A DNA stretch of 64,000 bases, taken from positions 2,976,001 through 3,040,000 of the forward strand of contig NZ_JAKWJU010000002.1 in assembly GCF_022524345.1 (NCBI RefSeq), read 5' to 3'. This DNA comes from Streptomyces marispadix (lineage in GTDB: Bacteria; Actinomycetota; Actinomycetes; Streptomycetales; Streptomycetaceae). Below, piece after piece: positions 8,003 to 17,412 of this stretch; position 1 is the first letter of the stretch, and each line of letters opens with the position of its first letter. The position numbers were made by a program, and so were the translations under genes. The notes under the pieces were generated by a model, which was not told where the DNA came from, searched no databases, and saw only the letters and a list, made by a program, of their open reading frames with translations.

Positions 8003-9400
8003 GTGAACACGGGAGGCAGGGGCAGCGGGGGAGACCCGGCGGCCGAAGGCCGGAGTCCCTCGGGTCCGACGGGCGTCCCCGGCGTCGTGCGGGGGCGTCC
8101 ACCCGGCGCGGAGGAGATGCGAGACTCCGGGCTGCTGCGGAGCCTGGGCAGCATGCGGAGCAGAACGCCCCGCAGCAGCTCGCTCACCGCACGTCTGTAC
8201 CGCACCCGCCGCGTCGACTGGCTCCCCCGCTGGGTGAAGGCGCTGCCGCCGACGCTCGTGGTGATGGCGCTGGTGCTGGAGCTGGTCACGCCGACGCGCT
8301 ATTCGTTCGCGTCGTTCCTCACCGCAGCCGTGGTGCTCGCGGCGCTGCTGACCCGCCCGTCCGCGACCGTGGCCATCGGCGCCCTGTCCGTCGCCCTCCT
8401 CACCGGCATGCATCTCGCCCTGGAGGACGTCTATCCGGACAACATCACCGGGCCCATCATCACGCTCGTACTGGTCACCGCGTTCTCGACGCTGCTCGCG
8501 ATGATCCTGGAACGTACGACCCTGCGGCTCGTGCAGGTCAACGCCGTCGCCGAGGCCACTCAGCGCGCACTGCTGCGTCCCCTGCCGGAGCGGCTGGGTC
8601 CGGTGCGTCTGGCGGGGGTCTACCGCGCGGCCGACGAGGCGGCCCTCATCGGCGGCGACCTCTACTGCGTGAGATCCACTCCGTACGGGGTGCGCGCCGT
8701 GATCGGGGATGTGCGGGGCAAGGGAATCGGCGCGACCGAGGGCGTCGCCACGATCACCTCGGCCTTCCGTGAGGCGGCCATGACGGCGGCGACGCTGGCG
8801 GAGACCGCGGACCGCATCGAGGCGGCCATGGCCATGGACCGTGAGGACATGGAAGCGGGCGGCAGCCAGGCGGTGCCCGTCGCGGGGACGCCGAGCGGCT
8901 GGTCGCAGGAGTCGTTCGCGACGGCGGTGCTGCTGGAGTTCCCACCGGAGGGCGGGGTCGTACGGGTGCTGAACCGGGGGCATCCGCCGATGTTCCGGCT
9001 GGGCGGCCCCGACGGGGTACGCAGGCTGAACCCGGAGCCAGCCCTGCCGCTCGGCTTCGGCGATCTGTCGCCCGGGGCGCAGCCGGAGGAGGCGTCCTAC
9101 TCGCTGGCCGACGGCGAGACGCTGGTCGCCTACTCGGACGGGGTCGTCGAGGCCCGCAGGCGCGACGGGACCTTCTATCCGCTGGGCCCGCGGCTGGCCG
9201 AGCGCTACGGCGACGGGCACGGCTCCCGCATGTTCCACGAGGACGGGAACGCGGCCGGAGTCGAACCGGCGGAGATCGTCTCCTACATCCACCGCGACGT
9301 CACGAGGTGGGCCCGGGCGATCAACGACGACCTGGTGATCGTCGTCTTCCAGCACATGCCCGGCGATGCGGGGGCGCGGCAGGCGCCTCCCGGGGGATGA
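8003..9400 (+). CDS. Membrane PP2C/SpoIIE-type serine phosphatase
   Basis: A 465-residue protein. Residues about 60-170 hold three or four membrane helices; the rest is a SpoIIE/RsbU-type PP2C domain with IGGDLYCV, VIGDVRGKGIGATEG and, near the end, YSDGVVEAR and NDDLVIVVFQH, which carry the acidic metal ligands. Such proteins dephosphorylate anti-anti-sigma factors and are very numerous in Streptomyces. The GTG at 8003 lies about 11 bases after GGAAGGGAA; an in-frame ATG at 8117 is an alternative but its AGGAG is too close. No sensory PAS or GAF domain precedes the membrane part, and no anti-sigma partner gene is adjacent. Confidence 0.88.
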   Translation: MNTGGRGSGGDPAAEGRSPSGPTGVPGVVRGRPPGAEEMRDSGLLRSLGSMRSRTPRSSSLTARLYRTRRVDWLPRWVKALPPTLVVMALVLELVTPTRYSFASFLTAAVVLAALLTRPSATVAIGALSVALLTGMHLALEDVYPDNITGPIITLVLVTAFSTLLAMILERTTLRLVQVNAVAEATQRALLRPLPERLGPVRLAGVYRAADEAALIGGDLYCVRSTPYGVRAVIGDVRGKGIGATEGVATITSAFREAAMTAATLAETADRIEAAMAMDREDMEAGGSQAVPVAGTPSGWSQESFATAVLLEFPPEGGVVRVLNRGHPPMFRLGGPDGVRRLNPEPALPLGFGDLSPGAQPEEASYSLADGETLVAYSDGVVEARRRDGTFYPLGPRLAERYGDGHGSRMFHEDGNAAGVEPAEIVSYIHRDVTRWARAINDDLVIVVFQHMPGDAGARQAPPGG

Positions 9401-9524
9401 GGCGGCCGGGGCGCGCACCGCCGGGTCAGGGCGCGCATCGCTGCTGCGGGTGCGGACACGAGCGCGCCCGGGGGAGCCGTGCGACGGCTGCCCCCGGGCG
9501 GCCCGGGTGCTCAGCGTGCGGATC

Positions 9525-9546
9525 GCGCACCTTTCGCAGGGTGCGC
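9525..9546. terminator. Hairpin between convergent genes
   Basis: GCGCACC and GGTGCGC form a perfect 7-bp stem in the gap between the phosphatase and the carboxypeptidase; a second GC-rich hairpin follows at about 9579-9600. No clear T tract follows on either strand, so a terminator role is inferred from position only. Confidence 0.35.
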
Positions 9547-9602
9547 AGAACGCTCACCCCGCGCAGGTGCGCGGAGCGGCGCCCGCCAGGGGCGGGTGCG
9601 CG

Positions 9603-10517
9603 TCAGTCGCGCTCCGCGCCCTCCGGAAGCGAGCGGAGGTTGAGCTTCGGCGTCTCCTGCTCCAGCGACCAGTCGAGCATCTTCTTCGCGTCCGGGTAGC
9701 GGTCGGCGCTGTTGAGGATCACGCCCACGACCGAATGCCCGTTGCGCTCGGCCGCGAAGACGAGGCACGGGCCCGCCTTGGAGCCGGTGCCGGTCTTGAT
9801 GCCGATGACGCCCTTGTACGAGCCGAGGAGCCGGTTGGTGTTGTACCAGGTGTAGGTGCGGCCGTTGGTCGCCTTCTGCTTCGTCGACGTGGACTTGGCG
9901 ACCTTGCGGATGTTGGTGCTGCCCAGCGCGTACTTGCCGAGCTTCGCCATGTCGCGGGCCGTCGAGTGGTTGTGGCCCGTCTTCGAGATGCCGTCGAAGG
10001 AGTCGAACTCGGTGTTCTTCATGCCGAGTCGGTCCGCCTTGGCGTTCATCTTCGCGATGAAGTCGTCGGCGCGCGCCGTGGTGGAGCCGCCCTTGCCGAC
10101 CGCGTCGGCCAGTGCGTACGCGGCGTCGCAGCCGGAGGGCAGCAGCATGCCGTAGAGGAGCTGGCGCAGGCTGAGCTTGTCGCCCGTCTGCAAGTCGGCG
10201 GTGCTGCCGCCCCACTTGGAGACGTAGTCGCGGTACGCCTTCTTCACGGTGACCCTGCGGTCGAGGTCGACACCGGAGCTGACCACGACCGCGGCCGCCA
10301 TGACCTTGGTGGTGCTGGCCATCTCGCGCTTGGTGTCGGAGCCCTTGCCCCACATCTCCTCACCGGACGAGGCGTCCAGCAGGAACGCCCCCTTGGCCTT
10401 GACCCCGGAGGGCCCGGCCGCCTGCGCCGAATAGACGAAGGGCCCCGCGGCCAGTACGGCTCCCGCCGCCACCGCCACGGCACCTACTCGGCGCGCCCTC
10501 TTGGATACACGAATCAA
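9603..10517 (-). CDS. D-alanyl-D-alanine carboxypeptidase (S11, low-molecular-weight PBP)
   Basis: A 304-residue secreted serine peptidase trimming peptidoglycan stem peptides. A signal peptide with basic start (IRVSKRARR) and hydrophobic core ends near AQA (residues about 31-33). The active-site set is complete: Ser68 and Lys71 in STTK, the SGC motif in LLPSGCDAAYALAD (the usual form is SGN), and KTGTGSKAG. The frame continues open far upstream, but the basic n-region fits a TTG start at 10517, preceded by TGGAGC with normal spacing; no ATG or GTG is closer. With the riboswitch-controlled M23 enzyme it makes two cell-wall hydrolases in this segment. Confidence 0.88.
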   Translation of the reverse strand: MIRVSKRARRVGAVAVAAGAVLAAGPFVYSAQAAGPSGVKAKGAFLLDASSGEEMWGKGSDTKREMASTTKVMAAAVVVSSGVDLDRRVTVKKAYRDYVSKWGGSTADLQTGDKLSLRQLLYGMLLPSGCDAAYALADAVGKGGSTTARADDFIAKMNAKADRLGMKNTEFDSFDGISKTGHNHSTARDMAKLGKYALGSTNIRKVAKSTSTKQKATNGRTYTWYNTNRLLGSYKGVIGIKTGTGSKAGPCLVFAAERNGHSVVGVILNSADRYPDAKKMLDWSLEQETPKLNLRSLPEGAERD

Positions 10518-11203
10518 CTCGAAGCTCCATCGTCCGCGGGGCTGCCCGGCCTTCCACTGGAGTGCGGAGGGCCACCCCGGAAAAAGTCTGTTGTTCCAAG
10601 GACATCGCTGCGCCCCGTTCGGTTGCAGAGGACCGTCCCGTACGTCGGTGTTCACATGTTCACGCCGTCGCCCGCCGGCGTCCGCTGCCGCTCCCCCGGC
10701 CGGCGCCCGATGAGGGGAGCCCATGTGGAGGGGCGGAGAGAGCAGACGGACAGCGTGAACAGCACGGAAAACACGAACAGTCGGGCCGTCCCCGCGCTCC
10801 CGACTACAGCAGCGCTCCGGACGGGCCCACCCCTCACGGGGCGGAACGATCCTCGCGGGCGGCAGCACCCGGGGCATGGGACGCCGCCTCGCCCGCGAAC
10901 TCACGGCGGACGGAGCCACGTTGCTGCCGCACGGACGGGACCGTACACGAAAGGGGCATGCCGCCGCAGATTTGCGCGACCGGCACACATATGCTCCGCG
11001 AACGCGGCCGGAAAGGCGGCGTCGCCCCGCACGCCCGGGGCCCAAGTCGCTTGCTCCGCCCGGCAGTTCGGCCCGGCAGTTCGGCCCGGCAGTTCGGCCC
11101 GGCGGCTCGGCCCGGCGGCTCGGCCCAGAAGTTCGGCTCCCGGCCCGGGGTCGTGCCGTGGGGCTGCGCCCGGTGGTTGCGCCCCGGCCGTTCAGCCGTC
11201 CGT
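10518..11203. other. Intergenic region with tandem repeat
   Basis: About 686 bases between the carboxypeptidase start and the end of the permease gene, both on the minus strand. Apart from the 13-bp tandem repeat at 11062-11139 listed separately, it is ordinary GC-rich sequence. An AT-richer patch near 10560-10620 is the likely promoter area of the carboxypeptidase. No gene recognised. Confidence 0.5.
11062..11139. repeat. 13-bp tandem repeat, about six copies
   Basis: Three copies of GGCAGTTCGGCCC are followed by two of GGCGGCTCGGCCC and a decayed sixth, AGAAGTTCGGCTC. The unit is not a multiple of three and no convincing gene covers it, so it is not a coding repeat. It lies just downstream of the betaine operon on the minus strand. 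Confidence 0.85.
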
Positions 11204-12793
11204 TCAGACCCTGGAGCGCTGAGGGATCGCGTCGCCCGACGGTGCGTCGCCCCGTCCGTAGTGGCGCGTGGCGAACATGTACAGCAGTCCCGTGCCGACC
11301 ACCACGGCGCCGCACAGCAGCACGATCCAGTTGTCGTACCAGGGCTGGTCGGGGTTGCGTGCCCAGGAGATGTTGATGATCGCGAAGATCCCGTAGGCGA
11401 GCGCCGCCGCGTTGACCAGCAGCCCCCAGCGGCCCAGCCGGAACTCGCCCGTCGGCCGCCAGCCCTTCAACCGTGCGCGCAGCGCCGCGAGTACGACCAT
11501 CTGGAACGAGCCGTAGATGCCGAGGATGGCGAACGAGACGATCTTCGTGAGGGCGTCCTCCGAGATCAGCGAGCCGAAGGCGATCACAGCGGGGATGACG
11601 GCGGCCACCAGCAGCGCGTTGTGCGGCACGGCGCGCGCATAAGAGAACGAACGCAGCAGCCGGTGCCCGGCGACCATCTTGTCCCGGGCGTACGAGTAGA
11701 TGAGGCGGCCCGCGGCGGCCTGGAGGCTGATCGTGCAGGACAGGAACGAGATCAGCACGACGCCCATTACCGTGCGGGCGCCGAACTCGCCCAGCGCGTC
11801 GAAGAGGACGCGCACCACGGGATCGGTGTCCTTGCCGTCGATCACCGCCCGGTAGTCCGCCACGGCGAGCAGCAGCGTCAGGCAGGTGAACGTGGCGGCG
11901 GCGCCGCCGACGTAGACGGTGCGGCGCATCGCCTTGGGAATGACGATGCCGGGATGCTCGACCTCCTCCGCGAGGTCGCCGCACGCCTCGAAGCCGTAGT
12001 ACTGGTAGAAGCCGATGATGGCCGCGGCGAGGAAGACGGGGACGTACGAACCGCCGCCCCCCGTACCGAAGTTGTCGAAGACGACGCCGAGGCCGTGGAA
12101 GCGGTGCGTCGTCAGCAGCCAGATCCCTACGACGACGGCCCCGACCAGCTCCGCGGTGAAGCCGATCACCGCCGCCTTCGAAAGCGCCTTGGTGCCCGCG
12201 TAGTTGACGAGCGCCGCGACGACGATGAGCCCGACGGTGCACAACACGGTGGTGTGCACGGACGGTTCGAAGCCGAAGAGGATGGCGATGTACGGGCCCG
12301 CTCCGTAGGCGACGGCGGTGATGGTGACCAGCAGCGCCCACATGTAGACCCATCCGGTCATCCACGCCCACCGCATGCCCCACAGGCGGCGCGACCACGG
12401 GTATACGCCGCCCGCGATGGGGAATTGGGCGACGACCTCGCCGAAGACGAGCGCCACCAGGAACTGGCCCGCGCCCGCGAGCACGAACGCCCAGATCATC
12501 GGGGGCCCGCCGGTGGCCAGCGCGGTGGCGAAGAGGGTGTAGGTGCTCACGACGGGGGAGAGGTAGGTGAAGCCGAGGGCGAAGTTCGCCCACGGGCCCA
12601 TCTCCTTGCGGAACTCGGAGCCGTGCCCGGCGTGTTCGCCACCGGGGCCGCCGCCTGCGCGGCCACCGCCCCCGCTGCCTCGGTCTCCGCTGCCTCGGTC
12701 TCCGCTTCCGCCGCGACCGCCGCCGCGGCCTGCGTATCCCGCGCCGCCTCCCACGTCTCCGCCCGGCGCGGCGGGGCTCCCGGCGTCCGTCAT
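11204..12793 (-). CDS. APC-superfamily amino acid/choline permease
   Basis: A 529-residue transporter with about twelve membrane helices from residue 65 on, starting FALGFTYLSPVVSTYTLF, and with the APC pattern GEVVAQFPIAGGVYPWSRRLWG. The closest general type is the GABA/choline/amine permease group. The first 60 residues are an unusual Gly/Arg/Ser-rich tail with GDRGSGDRGSGGGG repeats, likely cytoplasmic. Its ATG overlaps the stop of the oxidase gene (ATGA), so the two are translationally coupled. Its place behind choline-oxidising enzymes suggests uptake of choline or a related amine; the substrate is inferred from context. Confidence 0.87.
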   Translation of the reverse strand: MTDAGSPAAPGGDVGGGAGYAGRGGGRGGSGDRGSGDRGSGGGGRAGGGPGGEHAGHGSEFRKEMGPWANFALGFTYLSPVVSTYTLFATALATGGPPMIWAFVLAGAGQFLVALVFGEVVAQFPIAGGVYPWSRRLWGMRWAWMTGWVYMWALLVTITAVAYGAGPYIAILFGFEPSVHTTVLCTVGLIVVAALVNYAGTKALSKAAVIGFTAELVGAVVVGIWLLTTHRFHGLGVVFDNFGTGGGGSYVPVFLAAAIIGFYQYYGFEACGDLAEEVEHPGIVIPKAMRRTVYVGGAAATFTCLTLLLAVADYRAVIDGKDTDPVVRVLFDALGEFGARTVMGVVLISFLSCTISLQAAAGRLIYSYARDKMVAGHRLLRSFSYARAVPHNALLVAAVIPAVIAFGSLISEDALTKIVSFAILGIYGSFQMVVLAALRARLKGWRPTGEFRLGRWGLLVNAAALAYGIFAIINISWARNPDQPWYDNWIVLLCGAVVVGTGLLYMFATRHYGRGDAPSGDAIPQRSRV

Positions 12794-14547
12794 CGCTGCT
12801 CCTCTCCCGGCATGAGGCCAGGCGTGTGTCGTCCCGGCGTGTGTCCCGGCACGTCGGATTCGTAGCCGCGTGGCGGCGCCGGGCCCGTACGGCCTCTGAT
12901 CAGATCCGCCGCGCGCTCGGCCACGAGCAGCACGGTGACCATGGGGTTGACGGTCGGCATGCTCGGAAACACGGATGCGTCGACCACGCGCACGCCCTCT
13001 TCGCCGCGCACTCGCAACAGCGGGTCGAGCACGGCCCCTTCGTCGTCTTCGCCGCCCATACGGCAGGTGCCCGCCGGGTGGTAGACGGTGTGCGCCGCAC
13101 GCCGCCCGTACTCGGAGAGCTGCTCGTCGGTGACCGCGTCCGGGCCGGGGGCCGTCTCACGAAGCAGCCACTCCCGCAGCGGACCGGTGGCGGCGACCTC
13201 GCGGGCGATGCGCAGACCGTCGACGATGGTGCGCTCGTCGTAGCCCTCGGGGTCGCTGAAGTAGCGGAAGTCCAGGGCGGGTCGGTCCGCCGGGTCGGCG
13301 CTGTGCAGCCAGATGCGGCCCCGCGAACGGGACTTGGGCACATTGGGCGTCATGCACACCCCGTACTGGGGCGAAGGCAGCCCGAGACGTTCGGTGTTGA
13401 CGGTGAACGGCACCTGGTAGAAGTGGAACATCAGGTCGGGCCCCGGTTCCCGGGCGTCCCGCCGGAGGAAGAGACCCGCGTCGGAGTCCATGGCCGAGTT
13501 CGGCGGTAGCGGGCACGGGGTCTCCCAGACGATCACCGACTCCGGGTGGTCGAGCAGGTTCTCCCCCACGCCCGGCAGATCGTTGAGCACTTCGACGCCC
13601 GCCCGGCGCAGTGCGTCCGCGGGGCCGATGCCGGAGAGCATCAGCAGCCGCGGCGTGTCCACCGCCCCCGCGCACAGCAGCAGTTCGCGCTCGGCGCGCA
13701 CGGTGCCCTCGGCCCCGTCGGCGTAGCGCACCCGGACCCTGGTGAGGCGGCCCGCACCGTCCCGCAGCAGGCGATACGCCCAACTCTCCAGCTTTAGCGT
13801 CAGGTTGGGCCGGTCCATGACGGGGTGGACATATGCGACGGACGCCGACGAGCGGGTCCCGGAGGCCGGATGGTAGGCGAGGGAGAAGAAGCCGGCGCCC
13901 TCGGTGAAGGGCCGCTCGTTGAAGTCGTCGACGACGGGCACGTCGAGGGCGTTGACCGCGGCGTTGACGAAGTCGTGCGCTACGGGGTTGCGGTCCTGCT
14001 CGGCTACGGGACGGATGGTGTTCAGCAGCCGCCGCCGGTACGGAAGCAACGTGCCGGCGTCCCAGCCTTCGGCGCCCAGGCGCACCCACTCGTCCAGGTC
14101 GTGGGGGAACGGCAGAAAGCTGATCAGGGTGTTGTGCGAGGAGCAGCCGCCCAGTACGCGCGCCCTGCTGTGCACGATGTGCGAGTTGCCGCGGGGCTGT
14201 TCGACGATGGGATAGGCGTAGTCGTAGCCGGTGTCGAGGAGATTCGCCCAGTTCCGCAGCTTGAGCACGTCCTCGTCGCCGACGTCGCTGGGCCCGCCCT
14301 CGATGACGCAGACGCGGCACGCGGGGTCCTCGCTCAGCCGGGCGGCCAGTACGCAGCCGGCGGTGCCTCCGCCCACGACGACGTAGTCGTACGCCTCTTC
14401 CCGGACGCCGCCGGAACCGTCACCTGAGGCCCCGACTCCCCCGGCCCGGTGGCCGGTTGCCCCATGACCGCTTCCGTTCCCGTGGCTGACCCCGTGACCG
14501 CTTCCGGTCCCGTGGCCGCTTCTGCCGTTTCCGCTCGTGTCAGTCAT
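12790..14547 (-). CDS. GMC-family choline dehydrogenase/oxidase
   Basis: A 585-residue FAD enzyme. The dinucleotide-binding motif YDYVVVGGGTAGCVLAARL starts at residue 53; LGGCSSHNTL, the second GMC signature around LLCAGAVDTPRLLMLSGIGP and the C-terminal HTVYHPAGTCRMG with the catalytic His and VNPMVTV with the paired Asn are all present. With the adjacent betaine-aldehyde dehydrogenase it would convert choline to glycine betaine; other GMC alcohol substrates cannot be excluded. Residues 1-45 are a low-complexity Gly/His/Ser tail (many SGHG units) before the fold, so translation could also begin later. Its stop overlaps the permease start. Confidence 0.87.
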   Translation of the reverse strand: MTDTSGNGRSGHGTGSGHGVSHGNGSGHGATGHRAGGVGASGDGSGGVREEAYDYVVVGGGTAGCVLAARLSEDPACRVCVIEGGPSDVGDEDVLKLRNWANLLDTGYDYAYPIVEQPRGNSHIVHSRARVLGGCSSHNTLISFLPFPHDLDEWVRLGAEGWDAGTLLPYRRRLLNTIRPVAEQDRNPVAHDFVNAAVNALDVPVVDDFNERPFTEGAGFFSLAYHPASGTRSSASVAYVHPVMDRPNLTLKLESWAYRLLRDGAGRLTRVRVRYADGAEGTVRAERELLLCAGAVDTPRLLMLSGIGPADALRRAGVEVLNDLPGVGENLLDHPESVIVWETPCPLPPNSAMDSDAGLFLRRDAREPGPDLMFHFYQVPFTVNTERLGLPSPQYGVCMTPNVPKSRSRGRIWLHSADPADRPALDFRYFSDPEGYDERTIVDGLRIAREVAATGPLREWLLRETAPGPDAVTDEQLSEYGRRAAHTVYHPAGTCRMGGEDDEGAVLDPLLRVRGEEGVRVVDASVFPSMPTVNPMVTVLLVAERAADLIRGRTGPAPPRGYESDVPGHTPGRHTPGLMPGEEQR

Positions 14548-14730
14548 GACCGCCGTCCACTCCGCGCTCCCGTCTCGCCGCCGTCCCGCGCTCCGCCGGC
14601 ACCCGCGTGACCCGCCGTACTCGACCCCTCGGCCTTCGAACCGCCGGTCCTCACGGCCCGGGTACGCACACTCGGTCCTCGCGCCCTCGGCCGTTGCGCC
14701 CTCGGTTCTCGCGCCCCGGCCCCCGGGCAC

Positions 14731-16197
14731 TCAGCCCTTGAACCAACCCGACGGCGTCGGCGAGAGGTTGTGGTAGATGTGCTTCGCCTCCTGGTACTCC
14801 CGCAGCCCGGTGGGTCCGAGTTCGCGTCCGACGCCCGACCTGCCGAAGCCGCCCCACTCGGCCTGCGGTACGTACGGATGGAAGTCGTTGATCCACACCG
14901 TGCCGTGGCGGAGCCGGTTCGCCACCCGCTGGGCGCGGCCGGCGTCGTTGGTCCATACGCCGCCGGCGAGCCCGTAACGGGTGTCGTTGGCCAACTCCAT
15001 CGCCTCCTCCTCGGTGTAGAAGCGCTCCACCGTCACCACGGGCCCGAAGATCTCCTCCTGCACGATCCGCATGGTCGGCTTGCAGTCCGCGTACACGGTG
15101 GGCAACAGGAAGAAGCCGCGGGCGAGTTCGGGATCGTCGGGGCGCCGTCCGCCGGTGACGAGCCGTGCCCCGTCCATGCGTGCGATCTCCAGATAGCCCT
15201 CGACCTTCGCCCGGTGCTCGGCGGAGCTGAGGGGACCGGCCTCGGTGAGCGGTTCGAGGCCGTCGCCGAGGCGGATCGCCTCCGCCCTGGAGGCGAGTTC
15301 GGTCACGAAGCGGTCGTGCACGCCGTACTGGACGATGAGCCGCGAACCGGCGGAGCAGACCTGGCCGGAGTGGAGGAAGGCCGCGTCCAGTGCGTATTCG
15401 AGCGCGGCGTCGAAGTCGGCGTCGTCGAAGACGATGTTGGGGTTCTTGCCGCCCAGTTCGAGGGCGATGTTCTTCACGCCCGACGCGGCGCTCTCCATGA
15501 TCTTCCGCCCGGTGGCCAGTCCCCCGGTGAAGGAGACGAGATCGACCTCGGGGTGCGAGGACATCGCGGCGCCGACGGTGGCGCCCGCGCCGAGCACCAG
15601 ATTGGCCACTCCGGGCGGGGTGCCCGCCTCCTCCAGCAGCCTGATCAGGGCGATCGTCGTCAGCGGCGTCGTCTCGCTCGGCTTGAGTACGAAGGTGTTT
15701 CCCGCGGCGAGCGCCGGGGCGACCTTCCAGCTCGCCTGTAGCAGCGGGTAGTTCCACGGTGCGATCAGCGCGCAGACGCCGACGGGCTGGTACACGACCC
15801 TGCTCAGCACGTCGGGGCCGACGTCCACGACGCGGCCCGCATCCTTCCCGACGAGTTCCGAGAAGTAGCGGAAGGCGCCCGCGATGTCCTCGATGTCGAG
15901 ACGCGACTCGGCGAGGGTCTTGCCGGTGTCGAGAGTCTCCATGCGGGCGAGCTGCTCCAGGTCGCGCAGCAGCAACTCGTGTACGCGGTAGAGGACGTCG
16001 GCACGGCGGCGGCTCGGCGCCCAGGCCCAGTCGGCGCGTTCGAAGGCCCGCTTGGCGGCACGTACCGCCAGATCCACGTCGGTCTCGTCCCCGTCGTCGA
16101 CCGTCGTGACGACCGAGGCGTCGAACGGGTTGATCACGTCCCGCCGTCCGCCGGAGACGGCCCCGGTCCACTCACCGTCGATGTACAGCTCGGCCAT
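14731..16197 (-). CDS. Betaine-aldehyde dehydrogenase (ALDH family)
   Basis: A 488-residue NAD-dependent aldehyde dehydrogenase, the first gene of the betaine operon. Visible: IAPWNYPLLQASWKVAPALAAGN with the conserved Asn, KPSE, the catalytic Glu247 in LELGGKNP, the nucleophile Cys281 in GQVCSAG, and EEIFGPVV. The start MAELYIDGEW at 16197 fits the family length. The gap to the GMC gene is about 180 bases, so the two are probably co-transcribed. The pair oxidises choline to the osmoprotectant glycine betaine. No BetI-type repressor gene is adjacent; the neighbouring regulator is tipA-like. Confidence 0.88.
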   Translation of the reverse strand: MAELYIDGEWTGAVSGGRRDVINPFDASVVTTVDDGDETDVDLAVRAAKRAFERADWAWAPSRRRADVLYRVHELLLRDLEQLARMETLDTGKTLAESRLDIEDIAGAFRYFSELVGKDAGRVVDVGPDVLSRVVYQPVGVCALIAPWNYPLLQASWKVAPALAAGNTFVLKPSETTPLTTIALIRLLEEAGTPPGVANLVLGAGATVGAAMSSHPEVDLVSFTGGLATGRKIMESAASGVKNIALELGGKNPNIVFDDADFDAALEYALDAAFLHSGQVCSAGSRLIVQYGVHDRFVTELASRAEAIRLGDGLEPLTEAGPLSSAEHRAKVEGYLEIARMDGARLVTGGRRPDDPELARGFFLLPTVYADCKPTMRIVQEEIFGPVVTVERFYTEEEAMELANDTRYGLAGGVWTNDAGRAQRVANRLRHGTVWINDFHPYVPQAEWGGFGRSGVGRELGPTGLREYQEAKHIYHNLSPTPSGWFKG

Positions 16198-16627
16198 TCG
16201 CGAAGCCCTCCGCTCGCCCCTGGTGTTCGCCGTCCCCCCGGTCGCCGGCATGACGGCTCCAACATCGTGCGGGGCGGGGCGGCGTCCTACGGGGCACACC
16301 GGACGGGGGTACTTGGGGCGGGGATGTTGACCCACGTGGTCTAAGAGCGGGGCGTGGGCCGGGGGCGGGCCGTAAGGGCGTGGATCGAGAACGGGTGAGC
16401 GGCTTACGGGAGTTGACCGAAGTCGCGCCGGAGAGCCGGACCGGAGTCGAGCGCGTCCGGCCGCGGGCGACGGCGAACGGAGCCGTGTGCGGAGGGTGCG
16501 CTGGGCACACGGCAACGGGTGCGCACCTGCCGGGCGGGGCCCCACCCGGCAGGTGCGTGAACGAAGGGTGCGTGAACGACAGTCGCGCGACCGGTGGGTG
16601 CGGCCGACGCGCTCGTCCTTGCGGCCT
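16198..16627. other. Promoter region of the betaine operon
   Basis: About 430 bases between the tipA homologue and the betaine-aldehyde dehydrogenase, both on the minus strand. It must hold the operon promoter. At 16329-16342 lies the near-palindrome GACCCACGTGGTC, centred on CACGTG, a possible operator. The part from 16480 to 16620 has short repeats of GTGCG and GGTGCG and no gene. Confidence 0.45.
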
Positions 16628-17386
16628 TCAGGACTTCCGCACGGCGTTCGCGAGGATCGCGTCCCGCAGATACTCGGCCATCCCCGTCTTGATCGCCTCG
16701 TAGTACGCGGTGAAGCGCTCGTCGGCGACGTACATCTCGCCGAGTCCCGTGTGGATCTCGTAAGGACACTCGTAGAAGTTGCGGCAGATCTGCTGCCGGT
16801 GCTCCTCCGCGAGGTCCATCGCCGCTTCGGACTCGGGGCCTTCGCCGCTGTCCATCACCGCCACGAAGGCCCGCGTCCACTCCTCGCCCTCCTCCTTGAT
16901 CCGCAGCCAGTCCTCCTTGGTGTAGGAGGAGGTTCTGCGCTGCGACTCGCGGTAGGCGTCCGTGTCGCCCCAGCGGCGCTCGGTCTCCTCCGCGTACTGG
17001 TCGGGGTCGAAGTCCCCGAAGACCTCGAACTTCTCCTCGGGCGTGAGATCGATGCCCATCTTCCTTGCCTCCATCGCCTGTTCGACGGCGGCGGCCATCT
17101 TCTGCAACTTCGCGATCCGTGAACTCAGCAGCTCGTGCTGCCGCCGCAGATGCTCCCGCGGGTCCGCGTCGGGATCGTCGAGCAGGGCCGTCACCTCTTC
17201 GAGCGAAAAGCCGAGCTCCCTGTAGAACAGGATCTGCTGAAGCCGGTCCAGGTCCACGTCGCTGTAGCGGCGGTGACCCGCGTGGCTCCGCTCGCCGGGC
17301 ACCAGCAGGCCGATCTCGTCGTAGTGATGCAGCGTGCGTACGGTGACGCCCGCGAACGCGGCGACCTGTCCCACGGAGTAGCTCAT
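16628..17386 (-). CDS. tipA: TipA-like MerR regulator with TipAS ligand domain
   Basis: A 252-residue regulator, the length of TipAL (253). Residues 1-70 are the MerR winged helix (MSYSVGQVAAFAGVTVRTLHHYDEIG), 75-108 the dimer coiled coil, and 110-252 the TipAS domain, starting at an internal Met110 (MGIDLTPEEKFEVFG) where TipA is known to have a second translation start. TipAS binds thiopeptides such as thiostrepton, in the prototype covalently through Cys214 within HTCLGEMYV. Here that position reads HTGLGEMYV, so Cys is replaced by Gly, while Cys207 is kept and Cys201 is extra. The promoter at 17413-17443 matches ptipA, so autoregulation is likely. Symbol assigned by similarity. Confidence 0.88.
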   Translation of the reverse strand: MSYSVGQVAAFAGVTVRTLHHYDEIGLLVPGERSHAGHRRYSDVDLDRLQQILFYRELGFSLEEVTALLDDPDADPREHLRRQHELLSSRIAKLQKMAAAVEQAMEARKMGIDLTPEEKFEVFGDFDPDQYAEETERRWGDTDAYRESQRRTSSYTKEDWLRIKEEGEEWTRAFVAVMDSGEGPESEAAMDLAEEHRQQICRNFYECPYEIHTGLGEMYVADERFTAYYEAIKTGMAEYLRDAILANAVRKS

Positions 17387-17412
17387 CTCCGCTCCTCTCT
17401 CGTACGCACTTC

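Noticed and set aside
10652..10837. Possible small minus-strand gene in the carboxypeptidase upstream region
   Set aside because: Poor codon character and no ribosome binding site.
9603..12593. A 996-codon minus-strand frame covering the carboxypeptidase and most of the permease gene
   Set aside because: Only the last 304 codons read as a protein; the rest is an Arg/Pro-rich shadow of the permease in another frame.
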